This document shows positions 1 through 7,387 of a stretch of DNA of 18,245 bases, in pieces. The DNA is taken from positions 1 through 18,245 of the forward strand of contig CAIKYN010000099.1 of assembly GCA_903831635.1 (NCBI GenBank). The letters are read 5' to 3'. The notes under the pieces were generated by a model. The model was given only the letters and a program-made list of their open reading frames with translations. It searched no databases and was not told where the DNA came from. Each line of letters begins with the position of its first letter. Positions within the stretch are counted from its first letter, which is position 1. Both the position numbers and the translations under genes were made by a program. The stretch is from an uncultured Spartobacteria bacterium (lineage in GTDB: Bacteria; Verrucomicrobiota; Verrucomicrobiia; Chthoniobacterales; UBA6821).

Positions 1-53
1 AAGAGGTGAGGTCTTGGGGATATCGAGGTAAGCATTAAAAACCGAATAAAACT
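1..53. other. Short leader before glf, possibly the tail of an upstream gene
   Basis: These 53 bases precede the first clear gene. On the + strand one frame is open from the window edge to a TAA at 29-31 and another to a TAA at 36-38, so the last codons of an upstream gene could lie here. The stretch is too short to identify anything. I see no convincing -35/-10 pair. The purine-rich GAGG at 25-28 is too far from the glf ATG to serve as its ribosome binding site. Confidence 0.3.
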
Positions 54-1211
54 ATGGATCGCTATCTGGTCGTGGGCGCCGGGTTTTCGGGTTCAGTTCT
101 TGCCAGGGAATTGGCTGAACAGCTCCCTTGCACCGTGGACGTCTTTGATGAGCGGAGTCATATCGGGGGAAACTGCCATACGTATCGTGATGAGCTTAGC
201 GGTGTGATGATTCATACTTACGGACCTCATATTTTCAACACCGACGACAAGAGGGTCTGGGACTGTGTGAACCATCATGGCTCCTTTAGGCCATTTGTGA
301 ACAGGGTCAAGGCGGTCATTGACCGCGGGGTTTTTGCGATACCGATCAATCTGCATACGATTAATCAGTTTTTTGGCCTTAAGATGAACCCCAAGCAAGC
401 CTCGGAATTCATTGCTTCATTGGGGGACGAGTCAATCATAGAACCGGCTAACCTCGAAGAATATGCCTTGAAACTTATGGGGAGAGAGCTTTACGAGGCT
501 TTTTTCAAAGGTTACACCACCAAACAGTGGGGATGTGATCCGAGAGAGCTTCCAGCCTCCATTCTCAAGCGTCTGCCGATCCGCTCGAACTACGACGATA
601 ACTATTACGATAAGAAATTCGTTGGAATTCCTGAAGAAGGTTATGGAGAAGTCGTTGCATCGATCCTTCGTCATCCGGCCATCCGAGTTCGCCTAGGCGA
701 ACGTATTCATCCATGTTCAATCTTGGACGAGTATCGACATGTGTTCTGGACCGGCCCAATCGATGCCTATTTTGATTATTCTGAAGGTCAACTCGGATAC
801 AGATCGGTAACCTTTGAGCGAATTGATGCTCTTGGAGACTATCAAGGCAACGCTCAGATAAACTATCCGGGCATGGAAGTACCGTTCACAAGAATCCATG
901 AGCACAAGCATTTCACACCTTGGGAGCGGCATGAACGCACGGTGGCATTTCGTGAATACAGCAAGGAAACTACCAAGGGTGAAATTCCCTATTATCCAAA
1001 ACGATTTTCGTCGGACCTGAAAGTTCTAGAGCGCTATCGAGAACGGGCCAACTCACTAAAAGGAATCTCTTTTCTCGGGCGTCTTGGTACCTACCGATAC
1101 ATGGATATGGAAGCAGTGATCAGGGATGCATTGAATCATGCCACGGAATCTGTAGGGCTTCTTTTGAGAAGGGATCAGCCGTCACTTTTTCCTAATGAAT
1201 TTACAGGATAA
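54..1211 (+). CDS. glf: UDP-galactopyranose mutase
   Basis: This flavoenzyme interconverts UDP-galactopyranose and UDP-galactofuranose in the cytoplasm, giving the donor for galactofuranose-containing glycans. The 385 residues match the usual family length. Visible signatures are the FAD-binding GAGFSG at residues 8-13, HIGGNCHT at 36-43, YGPHIFNT at 56-63 (the family has a similar GAHIFHT-type motif), YTTKQWG at 154-160, the NYDDNYYD segment near 180, and RLGTYRYMDM at 343-352, which closely resembles the C-terminal family motif. The ATG at 54 puts the dinucleotide-binding fold right at the N terminus, as expected. Its end overlaps the next gene by 17 bases if that gene starts at 1195. Its presence implies that at least one transferase of the cluster uses UDP-Galf. 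The GT2 enzymes directly downstream are the nearest candidates, which is inference only. Confidence 0.96.
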   Translation: MDRYLVVGAGFSGSVLARELAEQLPCTVDVFDERSHIGGNCHTYRDELSGVMIHTYGPHIFNTDDKRVWDCVNHHGSFRPFVNRVKAVIDRGVFAIPINLHTINQFFGLKMNPKQASEFIASLGDESIIEPANLEEYALKLMGRELYEAFFKGYTTKQWGCDPRELPASILKRLPIRSNYDDNYYDKKFVGIPEEGYGEVVASILRHPAIRVRLGERIHPCSILDEYRHVFWTGPIDAYFDYSEGQLGYRSVTFERIDALGDYQGNAQINYPGMEVPFTRIHEHKHFTPWERHERTVAFREYSKETTKGEIPYYPKRFSSDLKVLERYRERANSLKGISFLGRLGTYRYMDMEAVIRDALNHATESVGLLLRRDQPSLFPNEFTG

Positions 1212-2169
1212 TCGCCACACCAAGTTGTCCGAACGGATGGATATCCTTTCCAGACAGGAAAAACATAACGAGGTCAGTCTTATCATCTGCACAAGGAATC
1301 GAGTTCTGGCCCTTCACCAGACGCTTGAAGCTCTTTTGCCGATTGTTCATGACAACCATGGTGTGCTTGAAATCATGATCATGGACAATGGGTCCTCGGA
1401 TCAAACGGCGACAATTGTCGCGGAATATGCACGACTCTGGAATAAGTTAGTTTACTATAATGAGCCGACGAAAGGACTGAGTCGTGCTCGGAATAAAGCA
1501 GTCGCATTGGCAAAAGGTGAAATTCTTGCATGGACCGACGATGATTTGATGGTGTCTCAGGAATGGCTTCCCCGTTTGATTGCTCCGATTGCTGCTAATG
1601 TTGCAGACTGCGTTGTGGGGAGGATTGAAATCGCTCCCCAACTACAGCGCGAATGGATGAAACCGTTTCATCGCCTTTGGTTGGCAGAGAATATTCATCC
1701 CTCCCTGCCGCAATTGATCGGTGCTAACATGGCGATGAGGAAAAGCTGCTTCCGGGAGGGGATGGCATTTGATCTAGAAACGGGACCTGGTGCCTTGGGG
1801 TATATGGATGACACGCTGCTGGGAATGCGCTTGAGACAATCTGGCAAGAGGATTGTCTACGCTGACGAGGCTCTTGTGATCCATCATTTCAGTGTTGAGA
1901 GGTTGAACCGCTCCTTCTGGATCAGAACGGCAAGGGCCTCAGGTCGCTCCACCGCCTATATTTCTCACCATTGGGAACATGGACTAGTTTGTCGGCCTCG
2001 GCTCCGGCTTGTTTGGCAGAGAATGAAACTTTGGTTGTTGCTGCTACGTCTTCATGTGGGTGGCACCGTGAGTAGTGAAGGGATCGATGAAAAAGAGTTT
2101 GGTATTCGAAAGACGATCGCCTACCTGGAGGCAATGGCAGCCCTTAGGGAAATACCCTTCAACTATTAA
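1195..2169 (+). CDS. Family 2 (GT2, GT-A fold) glycosyltransferase
   Basis: This is a 324-residue cytoplasmic, probably membrane-associated inverting glycosyltransferase that moves a sugar from a nucleotide donor to a growing glycan. GT2 signs in order are the first strand SLIICTRNR (about 28-36), DNGSSDQT at 64-71, the metal-binding acidic motif TDDDL at 114-118, the acceptor-side GANMAMRKS (about 180), and MDDT at 204-207 in the place of the usual ED motif that holds the catalytic base. A hydrophobic stretch near residues 275-290 could be a membrane anchor. The ATG at 1195 overlaps glf by 17 bases. An internal ATG at 1237 (residue 15), just before the conserved domain, is equally possible, and neither has a strong ribosome binding site. 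Lying next to glf makes a galactofuranosyl transfer plausible, but donor specificity cannot be read from the sequence. Confidence 0.9.
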   Translation: MNLQDNRHTKLSERMDILSRQEKHNEVSLIICTRNRVLALHQTLEALLPIVHDNHGVLEIMIMDNGSSDQTATIVAEYARLWNKLVYYNEPTKGLSRARNKAVALAKGEILAWTDDDLMVSQEWLPRLIAPIAANVADCVVGRIEIAPQLQREWMKPFHRLWLAENIHPSLPQLIGANMAMRKSCFREGMAFDLETGPGALGYMDDTLLGMRLRQSGKRIVYADEALVIHHFSVERLNRSFWIRTARASGRSTAYISHHWEHGLVCRPRLRLVWQRMKLWLLLLRLHVGGTVSSEGIDEKEFGIRKTIAYLEAMAALREIPFNY

Positions 2170-2175
2170 AAAGAG

Positions 2176-3051
2176 ATGAATTTACCCTCTGAAAAAAATC
2201 CTACCTTTTCGGTGATCATCCCTACGTGTGCTCGGCCAGAATTTCTCCGACAGTGCCTCAATCGACTAAAACCAGGATTTCAAAAGTTGGGTTATCAGTT
2301 CTACGAAGTCATCGTTTCGGACGATAGGCCTGAAACTGTGATACATGAAATGATGACTACTGATTATTCTTGGGTGAGATACGTCACCGGACCGGCTAGG
2401 GGACCTGCTGCCAACCGCAACAACGGAGCCGCTCTGGCGAAGGGAGACTGGATTGTTTTTCTTGATGATGACTGCCTTCCGCAAGCGCAACTACTTCAAG
2501 TGTACTATGAACAAATATTACAGGATTCCAAATCAATGGTATTGGAGGGGAGCATTTCTCCTGCAGGAATCAGAAATAGAATTGATGAAGATGCACCCAT
2601 TAATGAATATGGAGGATGTCTTTGGTCATGCAATTTCTGCATTAAAAAAGATCTTTTCATCACATTAAGAGGGTTTGATGAGGTGTTTCCAATTGCTGCA
2701 ATGGAAGATGTGGATTTGCGCTATCGACTCAAACAACAGGGGGCAACGATTCTCTTCCTCCCAAAGGCACAAGTTCTTCACCCCTACGTCTCCAACAGAG
2801 GCGGGGATTATATCAGGACAAGGGTTCAATCAATTGATTACTTCTATAGAAAACACGGGCTTTTGGTACAGATTTCTCCAAGCGGATTTCTAAAAAACTA
2901 TCTTAGAAAACTTTATCGCTCGATTATCATTCATGGTTGGAGTTTCAGATTCAAAGGTGCAATAAGGCTTATCCTACTTGAAACCCTATTTCTCTACGAA
3001 TCATTAAGGCAATATTTCAGACCTATTTTTATTGAAAATAAAAAAGCCTAA
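2176..3051 (+). CDS. Family 2 (GT2, GT-A fold) glycosyltransferase
   Basis: This 291-residue inverting glycosyltransferase has an N-terminal strand FSVIIPTCARPE (about 11-22), VSDDR at 47-51, LDDDC at 96-100 as the DXD metal and nucleotide-sugar motif, and GGFDEVFP followed by MEDVDLRYRL from residue 176, where E177-D178 is the expected catalytic-base motif. The C-terminal part is basic and aromatic, ending in an amphipathic or hydrophobic segment (about 240-285) likely to sit against the inner membrane. The ATG at 2176 is 6 bases after the preceding stop, and the purines AAGAG touch the start codon, so translation is probably coupled. The C-terminal coding region is noticeably A+T rich (20 G+C in the 60 bases 2881-2940), unlike the right half of the window. 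Its sugar donor and acceptor are unknown. Confidence 0.92.
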   Translation: MNLPSEKNPTFSVIIPTCARPEFLRQCLNRLKPGFQKLGYQFYEVIVSDDRPETVIHEMMTTDYSWVRYVTGPARGPAANRNNGAALAKGDWIVFLDDDCLPQAQLLQVYYEQILQDSKSMVLEGSISPAGIRNRIDEDAPINEYGGCLWSCNFCIKKDLFITLRGFDEVFPIAAMEDVDLRYRLKQQGATILFLPKAQVLHPYVSNRGGDYIRTRVQSIDYFYRKHGLLVQISPSGFLKNYLRKLYRSIIIHGWSFRFKGAIRLILLETLFLYESLRQYFRPIFIENKKA

Positions 3052-3061
3052 CAAAGACCTA

Positions 3062-4000
3062 ATGCAATTCTCACACAATCCCGAGGAAGAAATCATTGTC
3101 CTTCTTTATGAAAAAAACTACCATTATGGAGTTGGTGCATTCCTTAATTCCGCAGTGCGGTCGCAATTCCAAGGGAAAGTCGTTATAGGTTACAGGGATG
3201 AACTCCCTCCCTGGATTGATCAGCTTTTAAGAGTCGGTGATACTACTTATAGAATTGGTGAAATGCTCATCACTTTTGAACAGGTGAACCCTCCCATGCA
3301 CCTCGGTTATTTCAAACCCTACTATCTTACCGAGACACTCCAAAAAAACCCAATCTGCAAGAAAATCTTTTTCTTTGATGCCGATATCACGGTGGAGGCA
3401 CCATGGGACTTTTTTTCCGAATGGGTTGAAAACGGAATAGCGCTCTGTCTCGATGACTGTTTTGGGTATTTGAATCACCATCACCCTTGGAGAGCAAGCT
3501 GGCGAGCATTGTGGGGTCAAAATGTCAGTGAAGGATATGAGGTTTCAGACTATGCCAATGGGGGGTTCATTGGACTGAGAAGATGCGACAAGGGATTTCT
3601 AGAACGCTGGCAGGCTTTCACAACAAAGTTCACGGATCAAGGTGGAGATATCCATGGCTATCATCAGCGAAAACAATGGTTGGCGATCAAAAGTGATCAG
3701 GATCTTTTGAACGCAACAATTAGCGTTTCACCGGATTATAATTACAGTATCATTGGGAAAGAAGGGATGGGATTTAGATATCCCGCGTATCTTATGATCC
3801 ACGCTGTTGTTCACCCCAAGCCTTGGGAGGCTAATTATCTGGTGACCTTTTTGAAAAACCTTACTGCCCCCTCCTTGGGAGACAAAGCGTTCATGAAAAA
3901 TTCGCAGCACCCCATCAGATTATTCGAAAAAAAGCAGATGTTTATAAAAAAATCTGGAATAAGAATTGCGCTTCTGGCTTCAAAGCTAATTAAAAAATAA
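3062..4000 (+). CDS. GT8-like (GT-A, retaining) glycosyltransferase
   Basis: This protein has the ordered motifs of GT8 enzymes such as LgtC and glycogenin. Counting from an upstream TTG at 3032, they are FFFDADI with D116 and D118 as the DXD, NGGFIG at 176-181, SDQDLLN at 221-227, and H257-AVVHP-K263-P264-W265, which has the same spacing as the GT8 HxGxxKPW motif whose histidine binds the metal in LgtC. The motif glycine is valine here. I place the start at the ATG at 3062 (312 residues, so subtract 10 from these numbers), 10 bases after the previous stop. The TTG at 3032 would overlap that gene by 20 bases. The C terminus is lysine-rich, suggesting a membrane-surface association. The gene contains A and T runs and is A+T rich at its end. 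The role is most likely transfer of a hexose to the repeat unit, with donor unknown. Confidence 0.78.
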   Translation: MQFSHNPEEEIIVLLYEKNYHYGVGAFLNSAVRSQFQGKVVIGYRDELPPWIDQLLRVGDTTYRIGEMLITFEQVNPPMHLGYFKPYYLTETLQKNPICKKIFFFDADITVEAPWDFFSEWVENGIALCLDDCFGYLNHHHPWRASWRALWGQNVSEGYEVSDYANGGFIGLRRCDKGFLERWQAFTTKFTDQGGDIHGYHQRKQWLAIKSDQDLLNATISVSPDYNYSIIGKEGMGFRYPAYLMIHAVVHPKPWEANYLVTFLKNLTAPSLGDKAFMKNSQHPIRLFEKKQMFIKKSGIRIALLASKLIKK

Positions 4001-4050
4001 AACGTTATTTTGGGTGCTGTAACCTCTTTTCCTCGGAACATTTATTCTAA
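4001..4050. other. 50-base gap inside the operon
   Basis: This is the widest spacing between the first sixteen genes. It is A+T rich at both ends. I see no hairpin with a following T run, so no terminator. TATTCT at 4043-4048 resembles a -10 box but has no -35 partner at the right distance. The gap may be a junction between two blocks of genes of different origin. Confidence 0.35.
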
Positions 4051-5184
4051 TTGAAAATTATCTTTCTTTGCGGATCGTTAGAGCCCGAAAAAAACGGTAT
4101 CGGTGACTATTGCAGACTTTTGGCTTGTCGTTTGAGGGATCTGGGAATCGAAGTGCTCTGCGTTTCAATACATGAACATTGTTCAACCAAGATCCCTGAT
4201 TTTTCCCTTGAAGCAACTGAGGTCATGATTCCTGCAGCGATCCCCTGGAAGCTGAGGATCGAATTGATTCAGCAAATCGTGGCCAAAATCAGTCCTGACT
4301 GGATAAGTCTTCAATACTCACCCTACTCCTTTGGTTCGCAGGGGCTTCCTTGGCGATTGTCCCAGTATCTTGCCTCCGTAAAAGGAAACTTTCGGTGGCA
4401 TATCATGTTTCATGAGCTCTGGATTGGTGAGGAACCGGGATACACCAGTATTCAAAAAGTTCTTGGAGTCCTTCAGCGCTTGATCGTAAAAAAAATGAAT
4501 TCAAGAATTCGACCTATCTGTCACACCAGTAATGGGGTTTATAGAAGTCGTTTGGAGTCCTTGGGAATTAAATCCACAATTCTGCCCATTTTCTCAAATA
4601 TACCGCTTGTTAACGGGAAAATGCGACGAAAGGTTCTGCTGGGCGAGCTAAAAAAAGAACACGGACTGGATGTTCAGGATTGTTGGATTTTCGTTATCTT
4701 CGGTGGGATTCATGCTGAATGGTCACCTGAGCCGCTACTTTCGAAGCTTGTATCACTGATGCAAAAGGCTGGCACCAAAGCATCTGTTTTCATAACTCTG
4801 GGCAAGTCGGGCTCTCATAGCCATCTCCTCACTGAAGCCCTTCAGAAATATGGATCCAACGGAATCTACTATCTCCAAAAGGGGGAAATGCCTGCCCGGA
4901 TGATCTCCGAATACCTTCAGTCTTGTGATTATGGGATTACCACATCCCCCCTTCACCTTCTAGGAAAAAGCGGTTCCGTTGCGGCTCTCAAGGAGCATGG
5001 TATTCCAATTATTGTAACGCGCATTAATGAAGGCGACGATAATCCAGCAAAAGCTGCCCATTACATCCTGATGGATCAGAACTTTGAAAGGAACTTTCTG
5101 TTCGCTGGTAAATATCCTCGTGTAAGTATGCTCGACAAGAGCGCTAGTCAACTTGTCGCCGATCTCAAGGAATTTATGGAATGA
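4051..5184 (+). CDS. GT-B fold glycosyltransferase with degenerate catalytic motif
   Basis: This 377-residue protein begins with a typical GT-B first strand, KIIFLCGSLEP, and the glycine-rich loop NGIGDY at 15-20, which fixes the start at the TTG at 4051, since no ATG lies close by. The C-terminal half has the second Rossmann domain (IFVIFGGIHAEW near 215-225). The E-x7-E motif of GT4 enzymes is absent. Counting back from the conserved G-I-P at 317-319, the two glutamate positions are L304 and A312 in GKSGSVAALKEHG. The GKSGS-type sequence may define a separate GT-B subfamily in which serine or lysine contacts the donor phosphate; I am not certain of that. It ends in an ATGA overlap with the next gene. 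It is probably a glycosyltransferase of this glycan pathway, but non-canonical chemistry or a non-catalytic role is possible. Confidence 0.75.
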   Translation: MKIIFLCGSLEPEKNGIGDYCRLLACRLRDLGIEVLCVSIHEHCSTKIPDFSLEATEVMIPAAIPWKLRIELIQQIVAKISPDWISLQYSPYSFGSQGLPWRLSQYLASVKGNFRWHIMFHELWIGEEPGYTSIQKVLGVLQRLIVKKMNSRIRPICHTSNGVYRSRLESLGIKSTILPIFSNIPLVNGKMRRKVLLGELKKEHGLDVQDCWIFVIFGGIHAEWSPEPLLSKLVSLMQKAGTKASVFITLGKSGSHSHLLTEALQKYGSNGIYYLQKGEMPARMISEYLQSCDYGITTSPLHLLGKSGSVAALKEHGIPIIVTRINEGDDNPAKAAHYILMDQNFERNFLFAGKYPRVSMLDKSASQLVADLKEFME

Positions 5185-6218
5185 AGATCCTAGTGAGCTC
5201 TCATCGTTATGATCCAAGCATCGGCGGCATAGAATCGGTAACTGCAATCCTCGCAAGGGAATGGATTGCTGCAGGTCATGAGGTAAGAATCGTCACCAAA
5301 ACAGATGCTCCCTGGGATGAAAATAATCCCATAACCGTGATTCGCAACCCCTCGCTCAGGAGACTCTTCTCCGAAATCGTATGGAGCGACCTCTATTTTC
5401 AAAACAACATAAGTCTCCAGACCCTTTGGCCGGCTCTTATCCTGGGTAAAATTACCCTGATTACCCATCAGACCTGGTTTTCCAGAGGGATTTCCGGTTT
5501 TGTGAAGAAGTTAGCCTGCAGTCTTGTTCGATGCACTGTGGCTATCAGTGAGGCGGTACGCAGAGAATCAAGCGCCGACCTCGTGATTCCCAATCCTTAT
5601 CAAGCGAATGTTTTCTTCGAGGAGCCCGATTCCCAAAAGGATGGAGATCTCATCTTTGTCGGGCGGCTTGTCTCCGACAAAGGTGCAGATCTCCTGATAG
5701 AGGCCCTCCGTCTTCTGGCACTGCGCGACATCCACCCTAGTCTTACCATTGTTGGAGAGGGCCCTGAATCGGGTCCATTAAGAGATCTCGTGAAACAATC
5801 AAACTTGGAAAAACAAATTGTTTTTTTAGGTAATAAAGATGCGATCAAGCTGGCAGAACTCCTTCGCCGACACAGGATTCTTATCGTGCCTTCACGCTGG
5901 AAAGAGCCTTTCGGAATCGTTGCTCTGGAGGGCATTGCCTGTGGTTGTGTGGTCGTTGGCTCGGGGGGGGGCGGGTTGTCCGAAGCAATTGGTCCCTGTG
6001 GCTTGTTGTTTCAAAATGACGATCTCGGCAAACTTGCAGACCAATTGCAGAAATTGTTGGGAGAAGGTACGTCGCTTCTCAAATTCACCGATCCTAATCT
6101 TAGGGAGAGGCACCTTGATCGTCATTCACCCGCCCTCATCGCCGCTGAATATCAGAAGCTCTTTATGGAACTCCTTGGGCAAGATGTGAGTCCACTCTCA
6201 GATCTCACTCGACCATGA
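5181..6218 (+). CDS. Family 4 (GT4, GT-B fold) glycosyltransferase
   Basis: This 345-residue retaining glycosyltransferase starts with MKILVSSHRYDPSIGGIES, whose GGIES loop (15-19) contacts the donor in GT4 enzymes. The C-terminal Glycos_transf_1 domain shows FVGRLVSDKGADLL (about 160), IVGEGPESGPL (about 192) and the donor-binding E242-PFGIVAL-E250 (E-x7-E), followed by a glycine-rich GSGGGGLSEAIG. The ATG shares ATGA with the preceding stop, and AAGGA at 5167-5171 is a fair ribosome binding site about 9 bases upstream. The coding sequence holds a run of nine G at 5963-5971, discussed separately. Domain order and length are normal for GT4, and the enzyme should act on the cytoplasmic face of the inner membrane. 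Its substrate is unknown. Confidence 0.93.
   Translation: MKILVSSHRYDPSIGGIESVTAILAREWIAAGHEVRIVTKTDAPWDENNPITVIRNPSLRRLFSEIVWSDLYFQNNISLQTLWPALILGKITLITHQTWFSRGISGFVKKLACSLVRCTVAISEAVRRESSADLVIPNPYQANVFFEEPDSQKDGDLIFVGRLVSDKGADLLIEALRLLALRDIHPSLTIVGEGPESGPLRDLVKQSNLEKQIVFLGNKDAIKLAELLRRHRILIVPSRWKEPFGIVALEGIACGCVVVGSGGGGLSEAIGPCGLLFQNDDLGKLADQLQKLLGEGTSLLKFTDPNLRERHLDRHSPALIAAEYQKLFMELLGQDVSPLSDLTRP
5963..5971 (+). repeat. G9 homopolymer tract inside a GT4 gene
   Basis: Nine consecutive G encode part of the glycine-rich GSGGGG loop just after the E-x7-E motif. Loss of one G would shift translation to a frame open until 6189, giving a protein of nearly normal length with a scrambled last 70 or so residues. 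Gain of one G would reach a TGA at 6017-6019. Tracts of this kind act as phase-variation switches in some pathogens' glycan genes. Here the glycine-rich protein loop alone could explain it. Confidence 0.6.
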
Positions 6219-7387
6219 ATGTTGTTTATGGGGCTCCAGTCAGGTCAACTCACTACAGATATGCCTTAGAATTATTTTTGGCAGGAATGTTGCACTCTTT
6301 TGTGACAGGGGTGAGTCGGTTCGCTACGCATGCCGCACTGCCTGAAATCGGGGATAAGTTGGTTAGGGCTGATTTGATTCAGAATCTCTATCTGGCTTCC
6401 CTCAAAGTGGGAATGCCACGACTGATTTCAGATGAACTCGCTCACGACTCGAAGCTATTCATTGATTATTCATGTGGAACCCAGTTGTCTGGTGCCGATC
6501 TTTTCATGTTTTACAATGGTTGCGGTCTCGATACAGCGCGTCGTTTCGAGAAGCAAGGCGGGGTTAATGTCGTCGAGTTGGTTAATTCACATGTACTTGT
6601 TCAGGAGGAAATTCTGAGAGATGAATATCAACGGTTACTTCTCCCATGGAGACCTTTTCATCTACGAGAAACGCGCCGAAGGGTTCTTGAATATGAGGTT
6701 GCGGACCAGATTGTTGTTCCCTCTGAATTTGTTCGAAGGGGTTTCATCCAGAAGGGCTACTCAGCTGAAAAACTGATCAAGATTCCGTATCGAGTTAACA
6801 GTGTGAATGGCGGTAGCAATGCGTGTGCTGATCTTGAGAACACCAAAGATGTTTTCCGTATCCTTTATGTCGGATCAGTTTCTCCCCGCAAGGGAGTGCG
6901 CTATCTGATCGAAGCGTTTTCCAAGATTCGTCATGCTCGGAAGGAACTTTGGATCATTGGGCCGTTGGGAACACCCAGCGGTCTGGAAGACCTATTCATA
7001 CCCGAGGGGGTGATCTTCAAGGGGCCTCTTAAAGGACAAGAACTCCAGTCAGCTTATCAACGGGCCTCGTTATTTTGCCTTCCCACGATCGAGGATGGCT
7101 TCGGCATTGTTCTGGGAGAGGCCCTCGCTTATGGATTACCCATTGTGGCCACAACTAACTCCGGAGCAGAAGACCTGATGACTCATGACAGGGAGGGGGT
7201 CATCACTGGCATCAGAGATCCCGAGGCCCTTTGCTCTGCATTTGAGCGCGCTATCCAGGATCCAGAGTGGTTTGGATTCATTCGTGAGAATGCACGTCTT
7301 CGTTCAATGGAACTTCAATCCAATCCGACGTCATCAGGTGTTGTGGAAAGCCTGAACGCGATTGTTCATAATTCCCGTATCCGATGA
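6215..7387 (+). CDS. Family 4 (GT4, GT-B fold) glycosyltransferase
   Basis: This is a 390-residue GT-B enzyme. The N-terminal acceptor domain is less typical: it has no GG loop at the very start but opens MNVVYGAPVRSTHYRYA. The C-terminal domain is clear, with ILYVGSVSPRKGVRYLIEAF (G220-SVSPRKG227), LWIIGPLG near 245, and PTIEDGFGIVLGEALAYGLP, where D294 takes the place of the first glutamate of E-x7-E and E302 is the second; aspartate at this position is a known variant. NGCGLDTARRFEKQGG followed by VVELVNSH (about 107-131) is characteristic of the acceptor half. The ATG overlaps the previous stop by four bases with no obvious ribosome binding site, so re-initiation is likely. The last codons overlap the start of the polymerase-like gene by four bases. 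Specificity is unknown. Confidence 0.9.
   Translation: MNVVYGAPVRSTHYRYALELFLAGMLHSFVTGVSRFATHAALPEIGDKLVRADLIQNLYLASLKVGMPRLISDELAHDSKLFIDYSCGTQLSGADLFMFYNGCGLDTARRFEKQGGVNVVELVNSHVLVQEEILRDEYQRLLLPWRPFHLRETRRRVLEYEVADQIVVPSEFVRRGFIQKGYSAEKLIKIPYRVNSVNGGSNACADLENTKDVFRILYVGSVSPRKGVRYLIEAFSKIRHARKELWIIGPLGTPSGLEDLFIPEGVIFKGPLKGQELQSAYQRASLFCLPTIEDGFGIVLGEALAYGLPIVATTNSGAEDLMTHDREGVITGIRDPEALCSAFERAIQDPEWFGFIRENARLRSMELQSNPTSSGVVESLNAIVHNSRIR

Noticed and set aside
3410..3416. T7 run in the GT8-like gene as a slippage site
   Set aside because: It is short, lies in an A+T-rich gene with many A and T runs, and the frame continues intact through all downstream motifs.
5600..5935. A 111-codon minus-strand open frame opposite the GT4 gene at 5181
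   Set aside because: It is a mirror of a strongly supported GT4 domain. Its Arg/Ser-rich composition is typical of an antisense shadow, and no minus-strand frame in the window shows family motifs.
5839..6189. A 116-codon open frame on the + strand inside the GT4 gene at 5181
   Set aside because: Its protein has no recognisable motif and it lies wholly within a clear GT4 domain. It matters only as the frame reached if one G is lost from the G9 tract.
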